The notes under the pieces: generated by a model | Databases searched by the model: none | What the model was told of the DNA's origin: nothing | The model's input: the letters and a program-made list of their open reading frames with translations, nothing else | Translations under genes and position numbers: made by a program | NCBI GenBank assembly: GCA_035944555.1 | Contig: DASZAY010000023.1 | Location: 172,680 to 236,679 of the forward strand | Origin: CADCWK01 sp035944555 | Lineage (GTDB): Bacteria > Chloroflexota > Chloroflexia > Thermomicrobiales > UBA6265 | DNA length: 64,000 bases | Direction of reading: 5' to 3' | In this document: piece after piece, positions 33,881-42,319 of the stretch | How the letters are laid out: the number at the start of each line of letters is the position of its first letter | Numbering within the stretch: the first letter of the stretch is position 1

Positions 33881-33909
33881 TTGATGCACCATCGTCCCTT
33901 GGGTATGCT
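33881..33909 (+). promoter_or_regulatory. Putative promoter of the double cold-shock gene
   Basis: TTGATG (33881-33886), a 17-base spacer and TATGCT (33904-33909), each matching four of six consensus bases. It predicts a leader of about 165 nt before the ATG at 34082; long structured leaders are common for cold-shock genes. The rest of the 367-base gap (33715-34081) shows nothing else clear. Confidence 0.5.
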
Positions 33910-34081
33910 AACCGAGTCGCGTGGTCCATGGTCACAACGTCCTCGCGCAAACTGTCCGGTGTTGCACCGGGCAGATCGTTGTTTCTCTGCCTGCCGTTCC
34001 ATGGTGGTCGGCGGGCAAAGGTCACAGCTGCGGTAGGGCAACCCAGGGCGCCCTGAACACGCGGCGGGAGCACAAAGGTCA

Positions 34082-34780
34082 ATGGCAACCGGAACGGTCA
34101 AGTGGTACGACACGGAGAAGGGTTTCGGCTTCGTCAGCCGTGATGACGGGGCGGGCGACATCTTCGTCCACCGGTCAGCCCTCGGTTTTGAGGTTCTGGG
34201 TGAGGGCGACCGCATCCAGTTCGACATCGTCCCCGGCCCGCGCGGTGAGAACGCCGCTCAGGTCGAGGTGCTCGAGCGCAGCACGACTCCGCCGCGCCCG
34301 CGCCGGACGCGCGATAGCTACGGCGACAGTGGCGACAGCTACGGCGGCGGCGGCTCCTCCTATGGTGGTGGCGGCGGCAGCTACAGCGGCGGCGGCTCCT
34401 CCTACGGTGGTGGCGGCGGCGGTTATGGCGGTGGCGGCTCCTCCTACGGCGGCGGCGGCGGGGGTTACGGCGGCGGTGGCGGCGGTGGCCGGCGCTTCGA
34501 TAACGTCGACTACGACAGCCTCCCGCAGGCTTCCGGCACCGTGAAGTGGTACGACCCGGACAAGGGCTTCGGCTTCGCGTCCCAGGACGGCAGCAACGAC
34601 GACGTCTTCGTCCACCACTCCGCCCTGAGCGGTGACATCCCCGCCGAGGGCGACCGGATCGAGTTCCGCGTCAACGCCGGCCAGAAGGGTGCCCGCGCTG
34701 AGCAGGTCACCATCTCGGAGCGGAGCGGCAACCCGCCGCGCCAGCGCCGCGACAACTACGGCTCCTACGGCTCCTACTAG
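34082..34780 (+). CDS. Cold-shock protein with two CSD domains joined by a Gly/Tyr/Ser-rich linker
   Basis: A 232-residue protein. Residues 1-66 and 150-215 are two complete cold-shock domains, each with RNP1 (KGFGFV at 13-18; KGFGFA at 161-166) and RNP2 (DIFVH at 26-30; VFVHH at 175-179), so both should bind single-stranded nucleic acid. Residues 78-138 are a low-complexity linker built from YGGGG and SSYGGGG units, and the C-terminus is Arg/Pro then YGSYGSY. Typical bacterial Csp proteins are single 65-70-residue domains; this layout is more like RNA chaperones with disordered aromatic-glycine tails. ATG at 34082 follows AAGG. It is monocistronic, with a strong terminator after it. Confidence 0.93.
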   Translation: MATGTVKWYDTEKGFGFVSRDDGAGDIFVHRSALGFEVLGEGDRIQFDIVPGPRGENAAQVEVLERSTTPPRPRRTRDSYGDSGDSYGGGGSSYGGGGGSYSGGGSSYGGGGGGYGGGGSSYGGGGGGYGGGGGGGRRFDNVDYDSLPQASGTVKWYDPDKGFGFASQDGSNDDVFVHHSALSGDIPAEGDRIEFRVNAGQKGARAEQVTISERSGNPPRQRRDNYGSYGSY

Positions 34781-34846
34781 GCGCCGATCACCGCGGAAGA
34801 CGGGCTTGCCCGCCTGAACACGGACCACAACCACCGACTTCAGACC

Positions 34847-34884
34847 CGAACGGGCCGGCGACGATGATGTCGCCGGCCCGTTCG
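34847..34884 (+). terminator. Hairpin terminator of the cold-shock gene
   Basis: Perfect 15-bp inverted repeat (CGAACGGGCCGGCGA at 34847-34861, partner at 34870-34884, eight-base loop), 66 bases after the stop. Confidence 0.8.
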
Positions 34885-35025
34885 GCATTCACCACGCACC
34901 CGCTCCGGATCGTTCCATGAAACCGACCGGGCAGAGATGCGACATACTTTGCCGTCGTCACACCGGTCTCTGGCGACTGGTCCCGGGTGGGGGCAGCGCG
35001 GACCGGACCCACGGAGATTCCCACC

Positions 35026-36057
35026 ATGCGATTGGCGATTGCCGGCCTCGGCGGCTGGGGCCGCAACTGGTCGAAGCTGATCCAGACCACGGACGAATAC
35101 GAGATCGTCGACGTCATCGACCCATCAGCGACCTCGCGGGAGTGGGCGATCGAGCACCTCGGGCTGGACGCGGCCCATGTCCATTCCGACCTGGATGAGG
35201 GGCTGTCGGCCAGCGCGGCCGATGGGGTGCTCGTCCTCACCCCGCCGGACACTCATCGTGACGGCGCCATCGCCGCGCTCTCGGCTGGCAAGCCGGCGCT
35301 GATCGAGAAGCCCGTCTCGACCCGGATCGAGGAGGCGCGCGAGGTGATCGCGGCGTCGGAGCGGACCGGGCTGGTCGCCATGGTCAGCCAGAACTACCGC
35401 TACAGCCGGCCGGCCCGCCAGATCCGCGAGATGGTCGGGAGCGGCGCCATCGGCGACGTCCTCTCGGTCCGCACCACCTACCGGGGCGACTTCCGGAAGC
35501 ACCTGCCGCCGGGCGATTTCCGCTGGGCCATGCCGGACCCGTTGTTGTTCGACATGAGCATCCATCACTTCGACCTGCTCCGCGCGCTCACCGTCCAGGA
35601 GGTCGACCGCGTCGACGCCCGGACCTGGAACGTCGGCGACATCGCCTTCGAGCACCCGGCATCGGCCACGGCGCTGATGGATCTCACCGGCGGCGGGTCG
35701 TACCACTACTACGGTGACTGGGCGTCGCATGAGGCGACCATTCCCTGGCCGGGAACCTGGGATATCGTCGGCACCAAGGGCCTGATCCGCTGGGACGGCG
35801 AGGGCCGCGACGGAGAGCCCTACGCGCTGCTCCATCGCGACTGGTCGGGAAAGACCACGACGACCGAGTTCACGGCGGACGGGCGCGACTCCCGTCTCGG
35901 GAGCCTGGCCGAGTTCAGGGCGGCAGTCACTGAAGGCCGTGAACCCGAGACCTCGGCGCGGGACAACCTGAAGTCGCTGGCGACCGTGATGACGGCGGTC
36001 GAGTCCAGCCAGCGCCGGGCGCCTGTCGCCGTCCAGGAGATTCTCGACCCGACGTGA
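35026..36057 (+). CDS. Gfo/Idh/MocA family oxidoreductase
   Basis: A 343-residue NAD(P)-dependent sugar or polyol dehydrogenase-like protein. The N-terminal Rossmann fold shows LAIAGLGGWGRNWSKLI and the family block KPALIEKPVSTRIEEAREV, where EKP is the conserved active-site loop. The C-terminal domain carries MSIHHFDLLRAL, in the place of the GxHxxD catalytic motif, with His-His-x-Asp. ATG at 35026 follows GGAG. The substrate is unknown; inositol, hexose and hexuronate dehydrogenases all belong here. Two TIM-barrel isomerases elsewhere in the window may be partners, but they are not adjacent. Confidence 0.88.
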   Translation: MRLAIAGLGGWGRNWSKLIQTTDEYEIVDVIDPSATSREWAIEHLGLDAAHVHSDLDEGLSASAADGVLVLTPPDTHRDGAIAALSAGKPALIEKPVSTRIEEAREVIAASERTGLVAMVSQNYRYSRPARQIREMVGSGAIGDVLSVRTTYRGDFRKHLPPGDFRWAMPDPLLFDMSIHHFDLLRALTVQEVDRVDARTWNVGDIAFEHPASATALMDLTGGGSYHYYGDWASHEATIPWPGTWDIVGTKGLIRWDGEGRDGEPYALLHRDWSGKTTTTEFTADGRDSRLGSLAEFRAAVTEGREPETSARDNLKSLATVMTAVESSQRRAPVAVQEILDPT

Positions 36058-36267
36058 CCGGCATCCCCGGCCATGTGGGATGACTTCCGGGCTCAACACC
36101 GTATTCGCTCCCGTGCCGGTGACCCGGAGGTGATCCTCCCGGTTCGCCGGACGGCCAACCGGACTATGGGGCTAGCTGCTTCTTGGTTAACCACGCTGCC
36201 AGCCCCGAGGGTTGCCCGGACATCTCTGCCCATCACCCCAACGGCTTACTGACATGAGGAGTAGCCA

Positions 36268-36744
36268 GTGGCCATGCCCGCGAGCGAGCGTGCCGAACTC
36301 ATCAGGCAGTACATGGACGGGGCCTCGCTGATCGACGCCGCCCTGGACAGCATCACCGACCAGGAGCTCGACTCCCCCGAGGCTCCGGGCGAATGGTCAC
36401 CCCGGCAGGTGATTCACCACCTTGCCGACAGCGAGACCCAGTCGACCGTGCGGCTGCGGCGTCTGCTCGCCGAGGATGACGCCATCATCCAGGGGTACGA
36501 CCAGGATGGCTTCGCCGCCCGGCTGCACTACGACCGGGACATCGCCCCGTCGCTGGCCCTATTCCGGGCGGTCCGCGCGGCGACCGGGCAACTGCTGGGC
36601 CTGATGTCCGACGAAGACTGGCGGCGCAGCGGCACGCACTCCGAGAGTGGCCCCTACTCCGCCGAAGAATGGCTGCGGATCTATGCCGAGCATGCCGTCG
36701 AGCACGCGGCTCAGATCCGCCGTGGTCGGGCAGCGGCCGGATGA
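36268..36744 (+). CDS. DinB family protein (four-helix, putative metal-binding)
   Basis: A 158-residue four-helix bundle of the DinB/YfiT superfamily. The metal triad is suggested by WSPRQVIHHLADSE near residue 50 and EHAVEHAAQIRRG near the C-terminus. Such proteins are damage- or stress-linked thiol transferases and related enzymes; the reaction here is unknown. GTG at 36268 fits GAGGAG six bases upstream better than the ATG two codons later. Its stop overlaps the start of recX (ATGA), so the two are translationally coupled, which supports a DNA-damage setting. Confidence 0.82.
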   Translation: MAMPASERAELIRQYMDGASLIDAALDSITDQELDSPEAPGEWSPRQVIHHLADSETQSTVRLRRLLAEDDAIIQGYDQDGFAARLHYDRDIAPSLALFRAVRAATGQLLGLMSDEDWRRSGTHSESGPYSAEEWLRIYAEHAVEHAAQIRRGRAAAG

Positions 36745-37553
36745 GCGGCGGGTTCGGCGGTGGCGGCAGGGGATCGGGGCGAGGGCGCGGCTCGTTCGGG
36801 TCGCGGTCGTCGTGGGGCTCCCGCCGGCCGGACCGGCGGACCGACGGGTCCGACGCCACGGGCGAGGATGATCCTCCGCCTCCTCCCCGCGGCGGAACGG
36901 TCTCGAGGATCACCGCCCAGGTCCGCGACCCCAACCGCTCCAGTGTCTTCCTCGACGGGGAGTTCGGCTTCGGGATCACGACCGATCGCGTCCTGACCGA
37001 AGGGCTGGTTCCCGGTGACGTGCTGACGGCCGAGCGGGTGGCGGCCCTGATCGCTCAGGATGACGCCGACCGCGCCATCGCCGCCGGTCTGAATCTGCTC
37101 TCCTACCGGCCCCGAACCGTCAAGGAGCTCGAGGACCGCCTGGCCCGCAACGGGTTTGCAGAACCGGCCGTCCTCGCCGCGATCGAGCGCCTGACAGGCT
37201 GGGGCTATCTGGATGACGGTGCCTTCGCCCGGCGGTGGGTGGAGAACCGGATCGAGCATCGCCCCCGTGGCGCTCGCCTGCTCGCCCAGGAACTGCGCCA
37301 GAAGGGCGTGGACCGGGACGTGATCGGCGAGACGATCGACGAGGCGGAGATCGACGAGCTAGCCGCCGCCATCCAGGCCGGCGAGCGCAAGGCCCAGTCG
37401 TACGCCGAGCTCGACCCCGCCGTCGCCCGCCGCCGCCTGACCGGCTTTCTCGCCCGGCGCGGCTTCACCGGCGGGACGGTCCGCCAGGCCGTCGACCAGT
37501 TGCTCACTCCACCGGACGAGGATGAAGACGAAGACATCCCCGAGGACGAGTAG
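36741..37553 (+). CDS. recX: Regulatory protein RecX with Gly/Arg-rich N-terminal extension
   Basis: RecX binds RecA filaments and modulates recombinase activity. Residues about 55-260 hold the three-helix repeats of the family: DADRAIAAGLNLLSYRPRT, VKELEDRLARNGF, LTGWGYLDDGAFARRWVENR, GARLLAQELRQKGVDRDVI and RRLTGFLARRGFTGGTVRQ. Odd points: residues 1-35 are Gly/Arg/Ser-rich (GGFGGGGRGSGRGRGSFG), like RGG RNA- or DNA-binding tails, and the C-terminus is strongly acidic (PPDEDEDEDIPEDE). ATG at 36741 overlaps the DinB stop. recA is not in the window; recX often follows it. Confidence 0.9.
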   Translation: MSGGFGGGGRGSGRGRGSFGSRSSWGSRRPDRRTDGSDATGEDDPPPPPRGGTVSRITAQVRDPNRSSVFLDGEFGFGITTDRVLTEGLVPGDVLTAERVAALIAQDDADRAIAAGLNLLSYRPRTVKELEDRLARNGFAEPAVLAAIERLTGWGYLDDGAFARRWVENRIEHRPRGARLLAQELRQKGVDRDVIGETIDEAEIDELAAAIQAGERKAQSYAELDPAVARRRLTGFLARRGFTGGTVRQAVDQLLTPPDEDEDEDIPEDE

Positions 37554-37651
37554 TCCTTACACGGAACTGGAGAACACCTCCCGGCGTCCCTCCCCTTGAA
37601 CGGGGCCGGACCTGCCGCGCCCTAGCCGGCGCTGCAACGGGAGCCGTCTCC

Positions 37652-37792
37652 GTGTCCCTCCCTCCCCCACCACGTCCCCGGATCATCATCACCGCGAACA
37701 TCGCGTTGCTGCTGCCACGTGTCGGCTTCCACCTCGCCGGGATGACCGCGAGCGGGTTGGCGCACTGGATCAGCGGGCGGTCGTCGCTCTAG
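37652..37792 (+). CDS. Possible 46-residue small protein in a gene-poor gap
   Basis: In the 336-base gap 37554-37889, GTG at 37652 with GGGAG eight bases upstream opens a 46-codon frame. It has mostly G/C third positions and a hydrophobic middle (IIITANIALLLPRVGFHLAG). No relatives are known to me. A minus-strand frame at 37622-37846 competes with it and reads less like coding sequence. The rest of the gap shows nothing clear. Confidence 0.2.
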   Translation: MSLPPPPRPRIIITANIALLLPRVGFHLAGMTASGLAHWISGRSSL

Positions 37793-37889
37793 CGGCCCAT
37801 TGCGCTGGTAGCCGCTCCCCGGACCTTGCGGCGGACCGGACGCCATGATCTGTGGCCGGTCGGCCACCCTTCCCCGGTCCTGAGGTGTC

Positions 37890-38441
37890 TCATTCAGGGA
37901 ACACCCGCGTCACCCACGCCTCTGCCGGCTCCCCGCCGTCGTACCGGATGACCCACTCGTCATCTCCCGGTACCTGGAACCTGTCCCGAACCATGGCGAA
38001 CGTAGCCTCGTCGACATCGCCCCGGGTCGGTCGGACCCGATTGCGCGCGCGCCGCGCGGCGATCTCGGCGGCCGGCGTGGTGACATGACCGACCAGCACG
38101 TCGGCGCCGAACTCCCTGGCGACACGACGCAGGCGATCACGCATCACCCGGCGGAATGCGACGCCATCCCAGATGACGCGCTCCCCGGCCCGCAGCCCGT
38201 CCCGGAGCAGCTCCTCGCCCCGGCGGTAGGCAGCGGACCACGCGGCGTCCGGGATCGGGACGAGCGCCGATCGGGGATCGTCGGCGATCACCGCGTCGAT
38301 CTCGATCAGCCGGGCAGCCAAGCGGGCCGCAATGACTCGCGCCAGGGTCGACTTGCCGGCGAACGGCACCCCACACATCACGACCACGCCAGGGATGCGG
38401 TCGAGAGGGACCGTCGGCTCACTCTCCTCCACCATCAGCAC
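37890..38441 (-). CDS. P-loop kinase-like ATPase (AAA/zeta-toxin-like)
   Basis: A 183-residue single-domain P-loop protein: Walker A GVPFAGKST (24-32), a short acidic strand ARLIEIDAVIADDP where a kinase catalytic Asp would sit, VIWDGVAFRRVMRDRLRR, and a lid-like Arg-rich segment EIAARRARNRVRPTRGDVDEA. This pattern fits small-molecule or zeta-toxin-like phosphotransferases. The substrate is unknown, and no antitoxin gene is seen. GTG at 38441 has AGGGG six bases upstream; an ATG two codons later is the alternative. Divergent from the S10 peptidase gene. Confidence 0.78.
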   Translation of the reverse strand: MLMVEESEPTVPLDRIPGVVVMCGVPFAGKSTLARVIAARLAARLIEIDAVIADDPRSALVPIPDAAWSAAYRRGEELLRDGLRAGERVIWDGVAFRRVMRDRLRRVAREFGADVLVGHVTTPAAEIAARRARNRVRPTRGDVDEATFAMVRDRFQVPGDDEWVIRYDGGEPAEAWVTRVFPE

Positions 38442-38574
38442 CTGATCCCCTTCTGCGATTCATTCCGACCGGGATACCGGCCCGGTACGGTACCATCGCT
38501 GCCGAATGATTAGACAGCAGCCGTCGCCGGCCGGACCGTGGTGTCCGGCGGGCCGGCCGAAAGGGATCGTGGAC

Positions 38575-40050
38575 GTGTCCGACAAGGGAACCCCGGCAGA
38601 GGGGACCGACAAGAAGGACCAGGACAAGCGGCGGCCACTCGAGACCCGTGACCCAGTGACGACCAGCCACTCGATCAGGCTCGGGCGGGGCACGCTCGAC
38701 TACGACGTCACCTTCGGCGCCCTGCCGATCACCGACGAGTACGGCGAGGTCGAGGCTCACATCTACTTCACTGCCTACATCAAGAAGGGCGAGGAAACGG
38801 GCCAGCGCCCGCTCACCTTCACGTTCAACGGTGGTCCGGGCTCGTCGTCGGCCTGGCTGCACCTCGGTGGCCTGTCGCCCAAGCGCGTCGATCTCGACGA
38901 CATGGGCGACACCAAGGCACCACCCCACCGCCTGGTGGACAACTCCGAGACGTGGCTCCAGTTCACCGACATGGTGTTCATCGACCCGGTCGGGACGGGC
39001 TTCAGCCAGGCCGCGACGCCGGAGCTGGACAAGAAGTTCTGGGGCGTCGAGGGCGACCTCAAGTCCGTCGGCGAGGCCATCCGCCTCTACCTGAGTCGCT
39101 ACGGTCGCTGGACGTCTCCGCTGTTCCTGGCGGGCGAGAGCTACGGTACGTTCCGTTCGGCCGGACTGGCGTCGCTGCTGTTCGACCGCGGCGTCGCGCT
39201 CAACGGGATCGTGCTGATCAGCACCGTGCTGACGATGCAGGCGTCCCGCTTCATGAGTACCAACGACCTGCCGAACGCGACGTTCTTCCCGACCTACGCC
39301 GCGACCGCCTGGTACCACAACAAGCTGGCGAAGGATCTCCAGCGCAAGTCCTGTGAGGAGCTGGTCACCGAGGTCGAGGCGTGGGTGGACCGCGAGTACA
39401 TCCCGGCGCTGCACCTCGGCGACCTCCTGCAGGGCAAGGAGTACCAGGCGATGGTCCAGCAGGTGGCGCGCTACAGCGGCCTCAGCGAGGACTACGTCGA
39501 CCGGGCCAACCTGCGGATCAACATCCACCAATTCACCAAGGAGCTGCTCCGCAACGAGCGGAAGACCGTCGGCCGGATCGATTCCCGCTTCACGGCGATC
39601 GACCGCAGCCACGTCACCGAGCTGCCGGAGTTCGATCCGAGCGTGACGTACCCGGGGCCGGTCTACACCAGCACCTACAACGCCTACATTCGCGACGAGC
39701 TGGGCTGGAAGACGGACATCGAGTTCGAGATGATGTCCAGCACCGTCGGCAAGGAGTGGGACTGGGGCAGCGGCCGGGAAGGCTACCCGGACACCAGCGA
39801 GCGGCTCCGCTCGGCGATCCACAAGTACCGCCACCTCAAGGTGCTGGTCCAGCAGGGTTACTACGACTTCGCCACCCCGCACTACGCGGCGGAGTACACC
39901 TTCCGCCACATGGGGATCGCGCCGGAGTACCAGAAGAACATCGAGTGGGCCTACTACGAGGCCGGCCACATGATGTACATCGACCGCAAGTGCCGCGAGA
40001 AGATGTACGCCGACACGGTCGACTTCTACAAGCGCGCCCTCGCGAAGTAG
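38575..40050 (+). CDS. Serine carboxypeptidase-like protein, peptidase family S10
   Basis: A 491-residue S10 peptidase. The oxyanion block FTFNGGPGSSSAWLHLGGL is followed by the nucleophile GESYG (Ser189), Asp431 in YYDFATP and His465 in EAGHMMY, the complete S10 triad order Ser-Asp-His. The family removes C-terminal residues at acid pH and is best known from eukaryotes, where it is secreted or vacuolar. Here the N-terminus (SDKGTPAEGTDKKDQDKRR) is highly charged, with no signal peptide. GTG at 38575 fits AAAGGGA at eight bases; the frame is open further upstream to 38506. It appears monocistronic, with a weak 8-bp hairpin (40076-40113) after it. Confidence 0.9.
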   Translation: MSDKGTPAEGTDKKDQDKRRPLETRDPVTTSHSIRLGRGTLDYDVTFGALPITDEYGEVEAHIYFTAYIKKGEETGQRPLTFTFNGGPGSSSAWLHLGGLSPKRVDLDDMGDTKAPPHRLVDNSETWLQFTDMVFIDPVGTGFSQAATPELDKKFWGVEGDLKSVGEAIRLYLSRYGRWTSPLFLAGESYGTFRSAGLASLLFDRGVALNGIVLISTVLTMQASRFMSTNDLPNATFFPTYAATAWYHNKLAKDLQRKSCEELVTEVEAWVDREYIPALHLGDLLQGKEYQAMVQQVARYSGLSEDYVDRANLRINIHQFTKELLRNERKTVGRIDSRFTAIDRSHVTELPEFDPSVTYPGPVYTSTYNAYIRDELGWKTDIEFEMMSSTVGKEWDWGSGREGYPDTSERLRSAIHKYRHLKVLVQQGYYDFATPHYAAEYTFRHMGIAPEYQKNIEWAYYEAGHMMYIDRKCREKMYADTVDFYKRALAK

Positions 40051-40184
40051 CCGAAGTCCACCACCTGAAACACCAGCAGACGCCCTGGACCAGTCCTGGC
40101 CCGGAGCGTCTGCATCAGACCGATCTGCCCACGGAGCGGTGGGCAGAATGATCCCGCTGCCATGCTTGACCCCGACGCAGCGTC

Positions 40185-41462
40185 ATGCTGTTCACTCGGG
40201 GCATGATAACGACCACCCTGTATCTCCTGTCTGGTGCCCTCTCCCTGCTCGGCAACGCCGTGATGGCAGTCGTCCTACCGCTGATCGTGCTCGACCGGAC
40301 AGGCAGTGCCGCGGCCGCCGGGACACTGGCCCTCGCCGTCGCCGTCCCCACGGTCCTGGCCGCGGTCATCGGCGGCGTGGTGATCGACCGCGTCGACCGC
40401 CGCCTGGCCTCGATCGTGTCCGATCTGATCTCGGCCGGCTCGGTCGCGTTGCTGCCGATCGTTGACCGGTTAGCGGGACTGGACCTAGGCTGGTTCATTG
40501 TGCTCGGGATCATCGGCGCGATCGGCGACGCACCGGGCGTCTCCGCTCGTGAGGCGCTGCTACCGGCCATCGCCCGCCACGGCAGGCAGCCGCTGCGCAA
40601 GCTGGTCAGCCTGCGGGAGAGCATCGCGGCACTGACGATCGTCCTTGGTCCGGGACTGGCTGGCGTGTTGATCTCACGTTTCGACAGCACCACCGTCCTC
40701 TGGATCACCGCCACGACCTCGGCCCTGGCGGCTCTCACGACCGCCTGTCTGCCCAGGCTGGCACCAGACCCCGAGGCAGTGGCTGAGGCGCACGCTCCGG
40801 TCAGTGTCGGCGGGCTGATCCGGGAGACGACGACCGGGCTGCGGTTCCTGGTAGGGCAGCCACTGCTCCGCGCCGTCACCATCCTGAGCCTGTTCGTCGT
40901 CGCCGTCCTCGGTGCCCTGCAGGGCATCCTGATGCCGGTCCTCTTCACGGAGCGGGGCCAGCCGGAACGCCTCGGCACGATCCTGACCGCCCTCGCCATC
41001 GGTTCGCTGGTTGGGGCACTGGCCTACGGGCTGATGCGTGACCGCCTGGCGCCGCGGCTCTGGTGGTCCGGCGGCATGGTCGGTCTGGGCTGCGCGCTGG
41101 TGGTCATGACCCAGCAGCCGGACTACATTGCCCTCCTGCTCGCCGCCGTCGCCCTCGGGATTATGTCCGGTCCGGTCAACGCCATCCTCGGCGTCGCGAC
41201 GATCGAAGCCACGCCAGACCATCTCCGCGGCCGCATCAACAGCACCCAGACCGGGTTGATCCTCGTCGCTGCCCCCGTCGCGATCTTCGGGATCGGGCTG
41301 ATGATCTCCAACGTCTCGCTCGCCGCGGCCGGACATGCCCTCTCGATCGCCACGCTGGCCGGGATCGTCTATGCGCTCACCGCACCGGCGCTGCGTCGTC
41401 TCGTCGAGCGAGCAGTGACTGCACCGACTCCGGACGTCGCTCCGCCTGTCGCCGATGTCTGA
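40185..41462 (+). CDS. MFS transporter, MFS_3/enterobactin-exporter-like
   Basis: A 425-residue membrane protein with 11-12 hydrophobic segments and MFS loops (GGVVIDRVDRRLASIVSDL after the second helix, LSARE-like VSAREALLPAIA, LMRDRLAPRLWWSGG in the second half, DHLRGRINSTQTG). It resembles the DHA3-type exporters. ATG at 40185 is used; ATG at 40203 is also plausible. A MerR regulator gene follows 61 bases downstream on the same strand, a common arrangement for drug-inducible exporters; the inducer and substrate are unknown. Confidence 0.82.
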   Translation: MLFTRGMITTTLYLLSGALSLLGNAVMAVVLPLIVLDRTGSAAAAGTLALAVAVPTVLAAVIGGVVIDRVDRRLASIVSDLISAGSVALLPIVDRLAGLDLGWFIVLGIIGAIGDAPGVSAREALLPAIARHGRQPLRKLVSLRESIAALTIVLGPGLAGVLISRFDSTTVLWITATTSALAALTTACLPRLAPDPEAVAEAHAPVSVGGLIRETTTGLRFLVGQPLLRAVTILSLFVVAVLGALQGILMPVLFTERGQPERLGTILTALAIGSLVGALAYGLMRDRLAPRLWWSGGMVGLGCALVVMTQQPDYIALLLAAVALGIMSGPVNAILGVATIEATPDHLRGRINSTQTGLILVAAPVAIFGIGLMISNVSLAAAGHALSIATLAGIVYALTAPALRRLVERAVTAPTPDVAPPVADV

Positions 41463-41523
41463 CGGGAAGCGCGCGAACCGGTCTGCCCCATGCGATCCTT
41501 CGCCCCGGGAACGGAGGGGCACG

Positions 41524-42309
41524 ATGCTCACGATCGGACAGCTGGCGCGGCTGGGAGGCACAACGGTCCGCGCCGTCCGCCACTACCACCAGACCGGTCT
41601 GCTCCCCGAGCCTCCCCGCCTGGCGAACGGGTACCGGCAGTACCGGGCCAGCGACCTCGACCGGCTGATCCGGATCCGGCAGCTGAGCGAGCTCGGCCTG
41701 TCCTTGGCCGATGTCCGCCGGTTGCTCTCGGCGACGCCCGAAGAGCGCCGGGAGGCACTGCAGGCGCTGGACGCGCAGTACGCGGCGGAGCAGCAGACGC
41801 TGGAAGCGCGCCGCGAGCGGATCGCGCACCTCCTCGTGACACCCGGTGACCCGACGGTCCCGGCACCGTACCGCGCCCAGCAGGGCAGCCTGGCCGAGAT
41901 GGGTGTCCCGGGTGCGCTGATCGATCTCGACTCGGCCCTGTACCGGACGATCCGGGCGATGACCCCGCTCGACGACAACGCGACGATCGACCAGGCGCTC
42001 GCCGGGCTCAGCGCCGACCCGGCCACCACCCTGATCACCGCCGACTTCATGCACCGCCTGGATGCGATCGCGCCACTCGCACCGGACGATCCCGCCATCG
42101 ACGAACTCGTCCGGGATTACGTGGCATTCCTCCGGGCGACGTGGCCGGACCTGCTGGAGACCATCGACGCCGACGGGCCGGATAATCCGATGGCGACCTG
42201 GGCGATCAACGACTTGATGGCCGAGCACCTGATGCCAGCCCAGGTGTCGGCCATCCAGCGCGTCATGGCGGAACTCGTCGCATCCCGGGACGCCCCGAGG
42301 CAGGACTGA
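41524..42309 (+). CDS. MerR family transcriptional regulator
   Basis: A 261-residue regulator. Residues 1-70 are the MerR winged helix (LTIGQLARLGGTTVRAVRHYHQTGLLPEP, then NGYRQYRASDLDRLIRIRQLSELGLSLADVRRLL), followed by a dimerisation helix (about 75-110) and a 150-residue effector region with no cysteine metal motif, so it probably senses an organic compound. ATG at 41524 follows GGAGGGG. It lies directly after an MFS exporter gene and likely controls it. Its 3' end nearly meets the convergent disulfide reductase gene; a 7-bp inverted repeat (42303-42326) spans both stops. Confidence 0.88.
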   Translation: MLTIGQLARLGGTTVRAVRHYHQTGLLPEPPRLANGYRQYRASDLDRLIRIRQLSELGLSLADVRRLLSATPEERREALQALDAQYAAEQQTLEARRERIAHLLVTPGDPTVPAPYRAQQGSLAEMGVPGALIDLDSALYRTIRAMTPLDDNATIDQALAGLSADPATTLITADFMHRLDAIAPLAPDDPAIDELVRDYVAFLRATWPDLLETIDADGPDNPMATWAINDLMAEHLMPAQVSAIQRVMAELVASRDAPRQD

Positions 42310-42319
42310 TCCCGACCGC

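Noticed and set aside
34311..34494. GGCGGCGG-type tandem repeats as a CRISPR or DNA-level repeat
   Set aside because: They are in-frame codons of the YGGGG linker of the cold-shock protein, with no spacers.
37622..37846. 74-codon minus-strand frame starting MASGPPQGPGSG
   Set aside because: No clear SD, weak codon bias and low-complexity content; kept only as a competitor to the plus-strand frame.
37890..38441. Zeta toxin of a toxin-antitoxin pair
   Set aside because: P-loop kinase features are there, but no antitoxin-like gene is adjacent and zeta-specific residues are not clear.
40076..40113. GCAGACGC/GCGTCTGC hairpin after the S10 gene
   Set aside because: Eight pairs with a long loop; too weak to list as a terminator on its own.
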